Positions 1 through 8,824 are shown, counted from the stretch's first letter. The stretch: DNA of 45,351 nucleotides from Oscillospiraceae bacterium (GCA_015067075.1 SVND01000019.1:1-45351); one strand, 5' to 3'. Numbers and translations are program-made. Notes: generated from the sequence alone by a model not told the origin.

Positions 1-392
1 ATGTAAGCCTGGAACGTGTATGTCTTGCCTGCTTCAAGTAGCTCGGACGGTATGTAGAGAGTTGCGCATTCATGAGGCTTTGCTTTGTCAACGAGCTTGA
101 TTCTGATGGACTTTGTGCCGAACTTAACAGTTTCCGTGTCAAAGCTCATGTAATCAGAGGGGAACCAGCCGCCTTCGATATTTTCGCCGCCGTTGATCCA
201 GCTACCAAATGCCGGAAGAGGAATTTGACCTTCTCCGTTACCAAAGCTGCCCATATAAGCGCTCTGGTGAATTGTGTCTGCGTACTCTTCGTCAAGAGGA
301 AGAAGATTCTTTGCTTCTGCGCTACCGCCAAAACCGACACAAAGTGTCATAAGCATTGCAAGCGCAAGGACGAGGGATAATGCCTTTTTCAT
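1..392 (-). CDS. Secreted carbohydrate-binding-like protein, N-terminal 130 residues (cut by window edge)
   Basis: Only the first 130 codons are in the window; the gene continues past position 1. The start is ATG at 392-390, preceded by AAGGAG about 9 nt upstream. The N-terminus is a typical signal peptide (MKKALSLVLALAMLMTLCVG, cleavage probably after GGSAEA). The mature part reads GSWINGGENIEGGWFPSDY, followed by TVKFGTKSIRIKLVDKAK and TLYIPSELLEAGKTYTFQAY. This wording (enclosed Trp residues, 'G.KSI.I', 'L.AGKTYTF.AY') is what one sees in CBM4/9-like beta-sandwich carbohydrate-binding domains, so a secreted glycosidase or surface sugar-binding protein is likely. What lies C-terminal is unknown. 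A promoter is seen 171 nt upstream of the start, giving an unusually long leader. Confidence 0.7.
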   Translation of the reverse strand, partial: MKKALSLVLALAMLMTLCVGFGGSAEAKNLLPLDEEYADTIHQSAYMGSFGNGEGQIPLPAFGSWINGGENIEGGWFPSDYMSFDTETVKFGTKSIRIKLVDKAKPHECATLYIPSELLEAGKTYTFQAY

Positions 393-557
393 TGTTGTGT
401 TCTCCTTTTTGTTTTATAATTACTCTTTCATTAAGCTTTTTATGAAAGAGATGTTTACCACATCTTAAAACTATTCAGTTTGTACTTCGGCAAGCGGAAA
501 TGAAAAAAATTAGTACCACTTTGAAATAAGCGAATTAAATTCACTAAATGATTACAT
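393..557 (-). promoter_or_regulatory. Long hairpin-rich 5' leader of the CBM-like gene
   Basis: Between the predicted start site (about 556) and the ATG at 392 lie about 165 nt. On the minus strand they contain three small stem-loops in series: AAACT-GAAT-AGTTT (468-481), AGATGT-GGTAA-ACATCT (448-464) and a 9-bp stem CTCTTTCAT/ATGAAAGAG with a loop of about 10 nt (423-450). The Shine-Dalgarno follows. I do not recognise a riboswitch family. No U-tract follows the last stem, so it is not a simple attenuator. It may control mRNA stability or translation (inference). Confidence 0.4.
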
Positions 558-562
558 TAATT

Positions 563-591
563 ATTATAATAAATGGAAAAACAGTTGTAAA
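563..591 (-). promoter_or_regulatory. Promoter for the CBM-like gene
   Basis: The minus strand reads TTTACA (591-586), a 17-nt spacer, then TATAAT (568-563), matching the housekeeping sigma consensus. It is the only good match between the gene and the structured element further upstream. Confidence 0.55.
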
Positions 592-648
592 CCTAAAAAA
601 GAAAAGTTTTTTCCCGAAAAAAATAGTTTATAAATAGGGAAGTGCGGG

Positions 649-820
649 GTTACGCATCCTCAAGGCGAAGATGCAATAAAACCTCCTCTGACGAGAAAGT
701 TACGCACAGGGATGAAAATCCCTGCTCTTTTGTTTTTTGACGAACGCAGTTCGTCCCTTCTTCAGTTACAAAACAATAGCTGTCACTTCGGTGACAGCTA
801 TTGCAGGAGAAATGCGTAAC
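649..820. repeat. 172-bp element bounded by inverted GTTACGCAT and packed with stem-loops
   Basis: The outer arms GTTACGCAT (649-657) and ATGCGTAAC (812-820) are perfect inverted copies. Another GTTACGCA sits inside at 699-706. Within the element are CAGGGAT-GAAA-ATCCCTG (707-724), GACGAA-CGCAG-TTCGTC (739-755) and a perfect 13-bp stem closed by a TTCG tetraloop (774-803). The first bases also form a short GCATC/GATGC stem. No reading frame of interest crosses it. The organisation resembles a MITE-like or REP-like interspersed repeat, or a structured RNA. Its position just downstream of the SLH gene stop means it also ends that transcript. Confidence 0.55.
774..803 (-). terminator. UUCG-capped hairpin downstream of the SLH protein gene
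   Basis: A perfect 13-bp stem with a C(TTCG)G loop on the plus strand lies 46-75 nt beyond the stop codon at 849. On the minus strand it is followed by TTTTG, a short U-tract, so it can serve as an intrinsic terminator, though a modest one. It forms part of the 649-820 element. Confidence 0.5.
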
Positions 821-848
821 TATTTACGCAAAAAGCATTATTCACTTA

Positions 849-3800
849 TTACAGAGCATTGAAAAGTCTGTAAACCGTAAGGATAGACTGCTCTCTTGTG
901 TATGTGCGAAGGGGGCTGAAGTTGGGAGGTGTTGTCGTGCTTGTGCCGTTCATTACACCAATCGTATTTACATAGTAAATAAACTCTTTTGCCCATGCAT
1001 AGATATCGTCTGCGTCTGCGAAGGCTACTTCGCTTGCTGTGATGTCAGCGCCAAGTACCTTTGCCGCAAGTGCAAGCATCTTCGCAGCTTCCTGTCTTGT
1101 GATGTTTGCTTTGGGATCAAATGCACCGCTGGATCTGCCGTTTACGATACCAAGCTTTGCTGCTGCGATTACGTTTGCGCTATCTGTATCGGGGAAGGAT
1201 ACCTCTGCCTTTGCATCTGCGTAGCCTGCGATCACGTCAGCGATAGCCTTGCCGCTCTTTTTCTCAATCATCTTGATGATAAGATCGCAGAAATCACTTC
1301 TTGTGATATCCGTTGTGTAATTGCTGTTAACATGAGCGGGAACAAGGTCTGCTTCGAGAGCCTTGAGAATCTCTTCCTTTGCCCATGCAGAAGGCTCGCC
1401 GTTAAGTGTCGGGCTTGCGGGAACGTATGTTGATGCACCGCTTATTTTGACGGAGCTGTAGATATTAACCTTATCAACAGTAATAGTTGCCCATCCGTCA
1501 GCGACAACGGGCGTGACGTTATAATTTCCGTCAGGTGAAAGAACTTCTGCCTTGACGTTTGTAAGGCCGACGGGAAGCTTCACCTTAAACGTGAGCTTAC
1601 CTGTAGGTGTAACTGTGTCGGAAGAAATATTGCAATTATAGTTTACAAGGTCAACGAAAACAGACTGTCCGTCTGCGGACTGCATAAGGTATGCACCAAC
1701 TGTTTTAGGAAGCTGGCTTGCATCAAGAAGCGTTACGGTGTTGCCAACCATCTCCAAAATAAGAGGACGAAGGTCATCGCGATATCCCTGCATTGAGAAA
1801 TAAGTATGGCCGACAGGCTCGCCTGTCCAGATTATCGTGCCCTTGCCGCATTTTGCGGTTACATATTCCTCGCTGTATTCAGCGGAATATTCAAGGCTGA
1901 TGCCCGGTGTATTTGAAGAGTCAACACCAACGTACTTATCGAAAAGCGCCTCGTCGCGAAGCATGAATGCGCCGTCACTGCCGTAACGTGCGCCTGTAGG
2001 ACCTGTGATAACAAGTCTGCCGCCGTTTTGAGCATATCTGAGATAGTAAGCAAACATATCTTCATCCATTGCTTCAACATTGGGCAGGATAAGTGTCTTT
2101 ACGTTTTTGAGTGTCTGATCGTTTATCTTCCATTCGGGAATGATTCTGTACGGTACGTTTGCATCGGTGAGCGCGTGGGCAAAGCCCCAAATGCCCTGCA
2201 TATGATACTGCTTGTTCATATCGGAGCCTGTCATATTGGCAGGAACCATATTTGCAAGCTGGTTTTCGGTTGAAAGCACGATAGCTATTTCATAGCGGGT
2301 GTAACGAGTGCCGAAGGCTTCCTCGTTAGCGTAGAGGAATCTGTTGAGCCAACGCTGAGATTCATCCGTCGTTACAGTGTTGTCTGCGCGCTTGATAAAG
2401 AAGTTGTTTGCAAAAGCTTCAGCCGCCAAAACCTTGCCTGTTTCTGTTTTGCCGCCTGCAAGCTCTCCGTCAGCGTAAAACCACGTTGCGCCGTATCTGC
2501 CTGACTGCATTTCCGTGCCTGCGTGATACATAACGGACATTTTACCGTCGGGAATATTTCCAAGCCCCTTAGAGCCAAATGTAAGGCTCCAGCCTGTACC
2601 GATCTCCGTGCCGCACATATCGAGCCATTCGTCGGTAATCCAGCCGTGGTTGATAGCAGGCATATCGTTACCGATAACCATAAAGCCTTCTGTATTGCCT
2701 GCAAGCTCCGATTCTTCCTTCATAATGTTGTACATATTGCGAAGGTATGTACTGCCGACCTCTGCCTTGAATACCTTGTAAAGGTTCCAAATGATGTCAT
2801 CGTGCCATATTGTAAGTGCATATATGGGACTGCCTGAGGATTCAGCGTCTGTAACGCCCCATTCCTTTGCCACGTTCACCATGTACTGACGAATGTTAAA
2901 GCTGTTAAGCGAATCAATGCCGAAGGAGCTGAGCTGAGAAGGTGTGTACTTTTCTGAAAGCCATGTGTTGAACTTTGCTTCGCTCCATTTTCCAAAGCCG
3001 TTGTACACGCCCTGGAAGTTATCCCACGGAGACATATTGTCAAACCACGCGCCGTCCATTCCGTTTTTAGCAAATTCTCTGCCAACAACGTGGGCGTGTT
3101 CAAGCCAGAAAGGCGCAGCAACGTCCTTGGACATACCAACACTTAAAAAGCTTACCTTATCGCCTGCATTTTTGCCTGCATATGTGGGGAGATACTTTGA
3201 GCCGACTGTCATGGTAATTATATCGCCCTGAAGGTCGGGAGCTGAATATTCCATGCTGAAATCCAAGACCATGTTACCTGAAATTCCGCGAGTGACAGCC
3301 ATGTCATAAAATCTTGCATTAAGCGGATAAGGAAGGTCGGAATTGCTGTTGAAGCCGAGCGCCGAAGAGCCATCGGGATAAGTGGGAATGCTGTAACCAA
3401 GCTGCTCGCGCGGTGCGATATTCTTGGAAACGTCTTCATCGTTTATTTCGTTGTGAATGCCGACGTATGTTACGTACTGAGAGCCGTTTTTGCCGACTAT
3501 CTGAAACGCCCATGCGTTAAGGTCGTAGAGCTTTGAAAAATCACCGGGATTTTTGTAGCCGACAGCGAAGGTGCTGATAGTACCGGAAGCCTCGAAATAT
3601 GAAAGGAGACGGATACCGTCGGCTTGCTTTTTCCTGATATCTTTTATAGTTTCGTTAAGGCTTGCACGCTGTGCCAGAATACCCCAAGCAAAGTCTGCGC
3701 CGTAATTCTGACGTGATGTATTAGTTTCGCTGGAATCAACATAGCCCGATTCCGCCTGAGTGGGAAGCTCCTTAAACCACCATTCGCTGCCTTCCTTCAT

Positions 3801-4484
3801 GCCAACGGAGCATATCTTAGCCTCGGCGTTGTAAGTGAACTTGTAATCGAAAGCCTCGGCAACAGTCTTGACGGATATATCCATCGTATCCTTGTCAAGC
3901 TCAAGGCTGTCACGGCTTTTTGTAAGCAAAAGCTTGTCATTTTCAACGGCGTAATGAATGTTGAGCGCATCGGCAAGCTCAAAAAGCGGAACGATGACCT
4001 CGCCGTTTTTATCATAAGCCGCCGTGCTGAATTTTTGCGCGACGCCGTCGATGTAAACACGAATACCTGCAACGGAGGCTTCGTAGTCCGTCATATCGGA
4101 AACGATATTTCCGCTGGCACCTGCGAAGGGATTGTCGTTTTCGGGACGTTTTGTTACGTTGAATGTCATTTCAAGCGTATTGTCAACGACAACACGGTAT
4201 GTGCCAACGACGTCCTCGGGCAGAGTGACGCGCCATGAATACGTATGGTTAGGCGCGATGGAAACAGTGTTTTCTTTCCACACGGAAGAAGAGTTTGGCG
4301 CATATATCTTGATATTTACCATGCCGTCGGTCTTTATACCGCCGATGTAAATGTCATCGCCTGCGTATTGATCTTCTATCTGCGTGATGGTAAGATTTGC
4401 CGCGAATGCTGTGCCTACCGAGAGCATCGTAAACAAAAAAGATGCCGCAAGGATAAAGGCAAACAGTTTTTTGAGCTTGTGCAT
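849..4484 (-). CDS. Large secreted SLH-domain protein with GH42-like glycosidase architecture
   Basis: This 1211-residue protein starts at ATG 4484 after AAGGAG. It has a signal peptide (residues 1-28, ending VGTAFAA) and an N-terminal beta-sandwich-like region. Around 140-230 is a copper-amine-oxidase-N-like domain (DGVAQKF, EVIVPLFELADALNI). The central part, about 265-745, reads like a TIM-barrel glycosidase: NGMDGAWFDNMSPWDNFQG, FNTWLSEKYTPSQLSSFGI, GFMVIGNDMPAINHGW. It is followed by a Rossmann-like region (LILPNVEAMDEDM, NGGRLVITGPTGARYG) like the trimerisation domain of GH42 beta-galactosidases. The C-terminal 180 residues carry SLH repeats (FPDTDS..VIAAAKLGIVNGRSSGAFDPKAN and a second copy), which bind cell-wall polymers. 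It is therefore probably a wall-anchored glycosidase. I could not assign catalytic glutamates, so activity and substrate are unknown. It has its own promoter and is monocistronic. Confidence 0.75.
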   Translation of the reverse strand: MHKLKKLFAFILAASFLFTMLSVGTAFAANLTITQIEDQYAGDDIYIGGIKTDGMVNIKIYAPNSSSVWKENTVSIAPNHTYSWRVTLPEDVVGTYRVVVDNTLEMTFNVTKRPENDNPFAGASGNIVSDMTDYEASVAGIRVYIDGVAQKFSTAAYDKNGEVIVPLFELADALNIHYAVENDKLLLTKSRDSLELDKDTMDISVKTVAEAFDYKFTYNAEAKICSVGMKEGSEWWFKELPTQAESGYVDSSETNTSRQNYGADFAWGILAQRASLNETIKDIRKKQADGIRLLSYFEASGTISTFAVGYKNPGDFSKLYDLNAWAFQIVGKNGSQYVTYVGIHNEINDEDVSKNIAPREQLGYSIPTYPDGSSALGFNSNSDLPYPLNARFYDMAVTRGISGNMVLDFSMEYSAPDLQGDIITMTVGSKYLPTYAGKNAGDKVSFLSVGMSKDVAAPFWLEHAHVVGREFAKNGMDGAWFDNMSPWDNFQGVYNGFGKWSEAKFNTWLSEKYTPSQLSSFGIDSLNSFNIRQYMVNVAKEWGVTDAESSGSPIYALTIWHDDIIWNLYKVFKAEVGSTYLRNMYNIMKEESELAGNTEGFMVIGNDMPAINHGWITDEWLDMCGTEIGTGWSLTFGSKGLGNIPDGKMSVMYHAGTEMQSGRYGATWFYADGELAGGKTETGKVLAAEAFANNFFIKRADNTVTTDESQRWLNRFLYANEEAFGTRYTRYEIAIVLSTENQLANMVPANMTGSDMNKQYHMQGIWGFAHALTDANVPYRIIPEWKINDQTLKNVKTLILPNVEAMDEDMFAYYLRYAQNGGRLVITGPTGARYGSDGAFMLRDEALFDKYVGVDSSNTPGISLEYSAEYSEEYVTAKCGKGTIIWTGEPVGHTYFSMQGYRDDLRPLILEMVGNTVTLLDASQLPKTVGAYLMQSADGQSVFVDLVNYNCNISSDTVTPTGKLTFKVKLPVGLTNVKAEVLSPDGNYNVTPVVADGWATITVDKVNIYSSVKISGASTYVPASPTLNGEPSAWAKEEILKALEADLVPAHVNSNYTTDITRSDFCDLIIKMIEKKSGKAIADVIAGYADAKAEVSFPDTDSANVIAAAKLGIVNGRSSGAFDPKANITRQEAAKMLALAAKVLGADITASEVAFADADDIYAWAKEFIYYVNTIGVMNGTSTTTPPNFSPLRTYTREQSILTVYRLFNAL

Positions 4485-4515
4485 GATGTTTTTCTCCTTT
4501 TTAAATAGTAAAGGT

Positions 4516-4544
4516 ATTATACAATAAATAAATCAAATTTGCAA
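4516..4544 (-). promoter_or_regulatory. Promoter of the SLH protein gene
   Basis: The minus strand reads TTGCAA (4544-4539), a 17-nt spacer, then TATAAT (4521-4516), about 30 nt upstream of the ATG. Confidence 0.6.
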
Positions 4545-4588
4545 GACCTTTTTTGCAATTCAAAACAGCTCCATGGCTTTAATTATAC

Positions 4589-4619
4589 AAAAAGCTCCAT
4601 GGCTGTTCCATGGAGCTTT
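4589..4619 (-). terminator. Intrinsic terminator ending the eight-gene operon
   Basis: A 12-bp stem (4591-4602 with 4608-4619, core AGCTCCATGG/CCATGGAGCT) is followed on the minus strand by TTTTT. It starts 5 nt past the amidohydrolase stop codon. Part of the stem sequence is duplicated just downstream at 4567-4579. Confidence 0.8.
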
Positions 4620-4623
4620 GACT

Positions 4624-5775
4624 TCATTTAACCTGTTCGCCGTTTACAAAAACAGCTTTTACTTCACTCATTATATCAAGAGGATCGCCGTCAAGCACAA
4701 CTATATCGGCATCCTTTCCTACGGCAAGCGATCCAACCTTGTCATTGATCCCGCAAAGCGTTGCGGGATTTTTTGTTATGGACTTGAGCGCTTCCTTGCG
4801 CGACATACCGTATTTTACTGCCATTATAGCGCAAAGACGCAGATACTGCTGAGGAATTTCGGGGTGGTCGGTGATTATGGCAACGGGTACGTTTGCTTTT
4901 TCAAGCATGGCAGGTGCAGACGGTGTAAGATTCTTAAGCTCAGGCTTTGTTCTTGAGCAAAGGATCGGGCCTAAAAACGCCTGCACGTTTTCCTTGGCAA
5001 GCTTATCCGCCATCAAATGTCCTTCCGTACAGTGGACTATCTGATATTTCAAATTAAATTCCTTCGCTATTCTGATAGCCGTTGCAATATCGTCCGTTCT
5101 GTGCGCATGAAAATGCACGGGAAGCTCCCCTCTTATAACAGGTAAAAGCGCCTCGCATTTCATATCAAAATCGGGCGGATCGTAATCCTCGTCATCCTCT
5201 GCCTTTTCAATATCTTCATTATAGCGCTTTGCTTTCAAAAGCGCCTCTCTTATGACAGCCGCTGTCGCCATTCTCGTTGAAGGCGCTTGGCTTTTTCCGT
5301 GGTAAACACTTTTCGGGTTTTCACCAAAAGCCATTTTCATTGCTACCGGCGATTTTACAATCATTTCATCGGCATATTTGCCTGCAGTTTTAAGTGCCAC
5401 CATCATTCCGCCGATAGGATTTGCACTTCCCGGACCCGTTACGACGCACGTTACACCGTCTTCAATAGCTTCTTTAAAGCAAATATCATCAGCGTAAACA
5501 GCATCTATCGCCGACAAATGCGGCGTTACGGGATCCGTATCTTCATTTCCGTCGTCACCTTCAAATGCAAGCGAATCGTCAAAAACGCCGATGTGGCTGT
5601 GTGCATCTATCATACCGGGAATAACGTAAGCGCCCTTTGCATCGTATGCGCTTTCTCTTTCAGTAAGCTCCGACATATCGCCCAATGCGGTTATTTTTCC
5701 GTTTTCAAAGGAGATATATCCATTTTCAAACTCACGATCTTCCATCGTAACAATATGAGCATTTTTAATAATCAT
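4624..5775 (-). CDS. Amidohydrolase (imidazolonepropionase/dihydroorotase-like metal-dependent hydrolase)
   Basis: This 383-residue cytosolic protein shows the amidohydrolase fold. An N-terminal beta-sandwich strand set (MIIKNAHIVTMEDREFENG) is followed by the metal-binding DAHSHIG, then HFHAHR, IVHCTEGH and ITDHPEI as later metal and catalytic positions. It ends in the usual C-terminal sandwich (VGSLAVGKDADIVVLDGDP, VKAVFVNGEQV). An acidic insert (EKAEDDEDYDPPDFD) sits near residue 195. The natural substrate cannot be read from sequence; relatives hydrolyse cyclic amides or imides. It is the last gene of the operon, 75 nt after tsaE, and is followed by a strong terminator. The Shine-Dalgarno (AGGT) is weak. 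Confidence 0.85.
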   Translation of the reverse strand: MIIKNAHIVTMEDREFENGYISFENGKITALGDMSELTERESAYDAKGAYVIPGMIDAHSHIGVFDDSLAFEGDDGNEDTDPVTPHLSAIDAVYADDICFKEAIEDGVTCVVTGPGSANPIGGMMVALKTAGKYADEMIVKSPVAMKMAFGENPKSVYHGKSQAPSTRMATAAVIREALLKAKRYNEDIEKAEDDEDYDPPDFDMKCEALLPVIRGELPVHFHAHRTDDIATAIRIAKEFNLKYQIVHCTEGHLMADKLAKENVQAFLGPILCSRTKPELKNLTPSAPAMLEKANVPVAIITDHPEIPQQYLRLCAIMAVKYGMSRKEALKSITKNPATLCGINDKVGSLAVGKDADIVVLDGDPLDIMSEVKAVFVNGEQVK

Positions 5776-5850
5776 ATTAACCTAAAACCATGCCTTTCAT
5801 CATCTGTAGAGCTATTCTACTGTCGAGCAACTGTACACTTCGCGGCATTT

Positions 5851-6264
5851 TTACCGTTCAACTGTAATTATCCGCTCTTCATCGCCGCTTCCCTGTATGG
5901 AAATACGAATCGTATTTTCAGGCAGCGCATATTCAATATTTTCGCTCCACTCAATAATACATATGCCGCCGTTTTCCAAATAATCAAAAAAACCTATTCC
6001 GTAAAGCGCATCCTCACTGTCAATACGGTACATATCAAAATGATACACCGTAGGCTTTGTTTCGTATTCGTTTACCACGGCAAAGGTGGGGCTTGTTACA
6101 TAACCGTCATAGCCAAGAGCGTTCACGATAGCTCGGGTGAAAACCGTTTTCCCTGCACCAAGATCTCCGAAAAACGCAACAACATCGCCACCTTTAAGTG
6201 CTGCGGCAAGTGCCTTTGCTATTTCCTGTGTTTCATTTACAGTTTTACTGATATACTTTTCCAT
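5851..6264 (-). CDS. tsaE: tRNA threonylcarbamoyladenosine biosynthesis ATPase TsaE
   Basis: TsaE is the small ATPase that works with TsaB and TsaD to build the t6A modification next to ANN-decoding tRNA anticodons. The 137-residue protein, of usual family length, has the Walker A loop GDLGAGKT (33-40), the family signature TSPTFAVVNEYE, and the conserved HFDMYRIDS and IIEWSE segments. The start codon lies 1 nt after the fhs stop codon, so translation is probably coupled. TsaB and TsaD are not in this window. Confidence 0.93.
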   Translation of the reverse strand: MEKYISKTVNETQEIAKALAAALKGGDVVAFFGDLGAGKTVFTRAIVNALGYDGYVTSPTFAVVNEYETKPTVYHFDMYRIDSEDALYGIGFFDYLENGGICIIEWSENIEYALPENTIRISIQGSGDEERIITVER

Positions 6265-6265
6265 T

Positions 6266-7933
6266 TTAAAACAATCCGCTTATATTAAAATCGTCGTCAA
6301 TATCTATTATCTGCGCCGCAGGTGCTTTAGGAAGTCCGGGCATCGTCATAATATCGCCTGCCAAAGCAACGATAAAGCCTGCGCCTGCAGAAACGCGCAT
6401 CTGGCGGATAGTGAATTCAAAACCGTTGGGACGGCCTAAAAGCTTCGCATTATCCGACATTGAATACTGTGTTTTCGCAATACATACGGGAAGCCTGTCA
6501 AGTCCAAGCTCCTCTATCTGTACCATGGATTTTTTCGCTTCGGCAGAAAGATTGATTGTTTTCGCGCCGTAATAATCCATTGCAAGTGTTTTCAGTTTAT
6601 TCTCGATACTATCATTTTCATCGTAAAGATACTTAAACTGAGACGGCTTTTCACACGCCGCACAAACTGCCGTTGCAAGCTCCTTTGCACCATCGCCGCC
6701 TTTTGCAAACGCATCGCAGACTACGAAATCGGCGTTTTTCGCCTCACATACCTTGCGTATGAAATCTATTTCAGCTTCAGTATCCGTTCCAAAGCGGTTG
6801 AGCGCCACAACTGTCGGCAAGCCGAATTTGCTGAGATTTTCAATATGTGCTTCAAGGTTGCAAGCACCCTTTTCAAGCGCCTGAAGATTTTCCTCTGCAA
6901 GCATCGCTTTTTCCACGCCGCCGTTATATTTAAGCGCGCGCACCGTTGCCACAAGCACTACCGCATCTGGCTTAAGCCCTGCCTTGCGGCACTTGATATC
7001 GAAAAATTTTTCCGCGCCAAGGTCTGCGCCAAATCCTGCTTCCGTTATAGTATAATCCGCCATTTTAAGCGCCAGCTTCGTCGCTCTTACGGAGTTGCAG
7101 CCATGGGCAATATTTGCGAAAGGTCCGCCGTGAATAAGGCACGGAGTATTTTCAAGCGTCTGCACAAGATTAGGCTTTATTGCATCCTTCATCAGCGCAG
7201 TCATAGCACCGTTCACCTTAAGGTCACGGCACCATACAGGCTCGCCGTCCATATTATACGCCACAAGAATGTTGCCAAAGCGCTCCTTCATATCGGAGAT
7301 GCTTTCGGAAAGGCAAAGTATCGCCATGACCTCACTTGCAACGCTTATCATAAATCCTTCTTCTCGCGGCATACCGTTTGTTTTTCCGCCAAGTCCTACA
7401 ACTATCTTACGCAAAGCTCTGTCGTTCATGTCCATTACTCGGCTAAAAAGCACTCTGCACGGGTCGATACGCAGCGCGTTACCCTGATGTATATGATTGT
7501 CAATGGCGGCGCAAAGAAGATTATTTGCCGCAGTTACAGCGTGAAGGTCGCCTGTAAAATGAAGATTTATATCCTCCATCGGTACGACCTGCGAATATCC
7601 GCCGCCTGCCGCGCCGCCTTTTACGCCAAAAACAGGACCCAAAGACGGCTCACGCAAGGCGATAACAGCTTTTTTACCTATTTTCGCCATGCCTTGTCCA
7701 AGTCCGACTGTGGTCGTCGTTTTGCCTTCGCCTGCAGGAGTTGGGTTTACTGCCGTTACAAGCACAAGCTTACCGTCTTTTTTGCCCGCAAGCTTTTTAT
7801 AAAGTGACTCCGACAGCTTCGCCTTATACTTTCCGTAGCATTCTATATCGTCTGCGTCGATATCAAGCTGTTTTGCAATTTCAGTTATTGGCAGCATTTT
7901 CGTCGCAGATGCAATTTGAATATCAGATAACAT
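6266..7933 (-). CDS. fhs: Formate-tetrahydrofolate ligase
   Basis: This enzyme joins formate to tetrahydrofolate at the cost of ATP, giving 10-formyl-THF for purines and, in acetogens, the methyl branch of the Wood-Ljungdahl pathway. The 555-residue length matches the family. The P-loop [15 protein letters not shown] lies at 64-78, followed by [21 protein letters not shown] (catalytic loop) and [18 protein letters not shown]. The C-terminus has [12 protein letters not shown]. The start is ATG 7933 with an AAGGAA Shine-Dalgarno. It sits 32 nt after the Gx-transporter gene and is coupled to tsaE. No other Wood-Ljungdahl genes are nearby, so acetogenesis cannot be concluded. Confidence 0.97.
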   Translation of the reverse strand: MLSDIQIASATKMLPITEIAKQLDIDADDIECYGKYKAKLSESLYKKLAGKKDGKLVLVTAVNPTPAGEGKTTTTVGLGQGMAKIGKKAVIALREPSLGPVFGVKGGAAGGGYSQVVPMEDINLHFTGDLHAVTAANNLLCAAIDNHIHQGNALRIDPCRVLFSRVMDMNDRALRKIVVGLGGKTNGMPREEGFMISVASEVMAILCLSESISDMKERFGNILVAYNMDGEPVWCRDLKVNGAMTALMKDAIKPNLVQTLENTPCLIHGGPFANIAHGCNSVRATKLALKMADYTITEAGFGADLGAEKFFDIKCRKAGLKPDAVVLVATVRALKYNGGVEKAMLAEENLQALEKGACNLEAHIENLSKFGLPTVVALNRFGTDTEAEIDFIRKVCEAKNADFVVCDAFAKGGDGAKELATAVCAACEKPSQFKYLYDENDSIENKLKTLAMDYYGAKTINLSAEAKKSMVQIEELGLDRLPVCIAKTQYSMSDNAKLLGRPNGFEFTIRQMRVSAGAGFIVALAGDIMTMPGLPKAPAAQIIDIDDDFNISGLF

Positions 7934-7965
7934 TTACAACATTCCTTCTCGCTATTTTATATAAA

Positions 7966-8478
7966 CTAAATTATTTTCATATTTTTCAGCCGTGCTGACA
8001 CAGCCTGCGCGCATAATCCAACGCCCGCACCGCAAATTATCGCCGATATAGTAAGCGTCGGCAAATATCCTATCACAGCGCCAAATCCCAAAAGCCGCAT
8101 TGCCACTAAAAGCTGACCTGCATTATGGGCAATAGCGCCCAAAACACTTATCGCCCATAGCTTTGATGAGCCTAAAAGCTTGTGTACCATGCACATCACC
8201 GCTAAACTGAGCACACCGCCGCAAAGACTGTACAAAAACGACATGAGCGTCCCCGTTAAAACGGCGGAAAGCACGATTCGCAAAAGCACTAAACCAGCCG
8301 CATATCTTTTCCCTAAAAGCTCCATGGCGATAAGCGTTATTGCGTTTGCCAAGCCAAGCTTTATTCCCGGAAGGGGCACTATTGGCGGAATTTGTGCCTC
8401 GACCACAAAAACTATTAGCGCAACTGCCGTCAGCACAGCCGTTGCAGTAAGTTTTCGCAAGCTATCCCGAAACTGCAT
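7966..8478 (-). CDS. Gx transporter family membrane protein (EetB-like; formerly heptaprenyl diphosphate synthase component I)
   Basis: I take ATG 8478 as the start (170 residues, beginning MQFRDSLRKL) because GGAGG lies 11 nt upstream. A longer frame from 8532 has no such site. The protein is almost entirely hydrophobic, with about five or six membrane segments and the family segment PLPGIKLGLANAITLIAMEL. It overlaps the end of the NusG-II gene by 17 nt. In Listeria the same two families, EetA (NusG domain II) and EetB (Gx transporter), stand beside the ApbE-type FmnB in the flavin-based extracellular electron-transfer locus. I infer the same membrane redox role here. The old name as a prenyl-transferase subunit is probably misleading. 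Confidence 0.82.
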   Translation of the reverse strand: MQFRDSLRKLTATAVLTAVALIVFVVEAQIPPIVPLPGIKLGLANAITLIAMELLGKRYAAGLVLLRIVLSAVLTGTLMSFLYSLCGGVLSLAVMCMVHKLLGSSKLWAISVLGAIAHNAGQLLVAMRLLGFGAVIGYLPTLTISAIICGAGVGLCAQAVSARLKNMKII

Positions 8479-8824
8479 CGTAGCTACCGCCTCCCGTGAC
8501 CGTAACGTATATTTTATTTGGCAAGCATACAATAGGCAAAGCGCCCGTACTTACAGCTCCGCGTTTAACGCAAAGCTTATCGGGACAATCAGCGCTTTCC
8601 ATACATATGCGCCCGTTTTCAATACGTACCGTATTCGTTCCAAGGTCAATGGTATAGCTTTCTGTCACAGCGTCAAGGTCAACGCTGTAAAGAAGCTCAT
8701 TTCCCCTGTATATTTCAGCAATATGCGCCGTCTGCGCTGTCGTCTGCATTATAACTATAGCCGCAACGCAAACGAGCATCAGCAGAGCAAATATCAATAT
8801 AAGCTTTTTATTCGTTATATTCAT
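8462..8824 (-). CDS. NusG domain II-containing membrane-anchored protein (EetA-like)
   Basis: The protein has 120 residues from ATG 8824; a TTG four codons earlier at 8836 is an alternative, and neither has a strong Shine-Dalgarno. It overlaps or abuts the apbE stop at 8829, so coupled translation is likely. One N-terminal membrane segment (LILIFALLMLVCVAAIVIM) is followed by an extracytosolic NusG-II domain. That domain carries the diagnostic pair of cysteine segments SADCPDKLCVKRG and ALPIVCLPNKIYV. It is unrelated in function to transcription factor NusG. In electron-transfer loci this family partners with the Gx membrane protein encoded next. Confidence 0.85.
   Translation of the reverse strand: MNITNKKLILIFALLMLVCVAAIVIMQTTAQTAHIAEIYRGNELLYSVDLDAVTESYTIDLGTNTVRIENGRICMESADCPDKLCVKRGAVSTGALPIVCLPNKIYVTVTGGGSYDAVSG

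Noticed and set aside
801-1433. A 210-codon Cys-rich plus-strand frame opposite the SLH domain
   Set aside because: Shadow of the SLH-encoding region; begins in the hairpin element and lacks family features.
1400-1445. SGAST in the SLH protein as an ApbE flavinylation site
   Set aside because: The required Asp three residues before SGA is missing (sequence VKISGAST).
6845-7807. A 320-codon plus-strand frame opposite fhs
   Set aside because: Antisense shadow: fhs is complete and strongly conserved, and this frame has no start signal.
8479-8532. N-terminal extension of the Gx transporter (MYACQIKYTL...)
   Set aside because: Lies within the NusG-II gene, has no Shine-Dalgarno, and is not part of the membrane domain.
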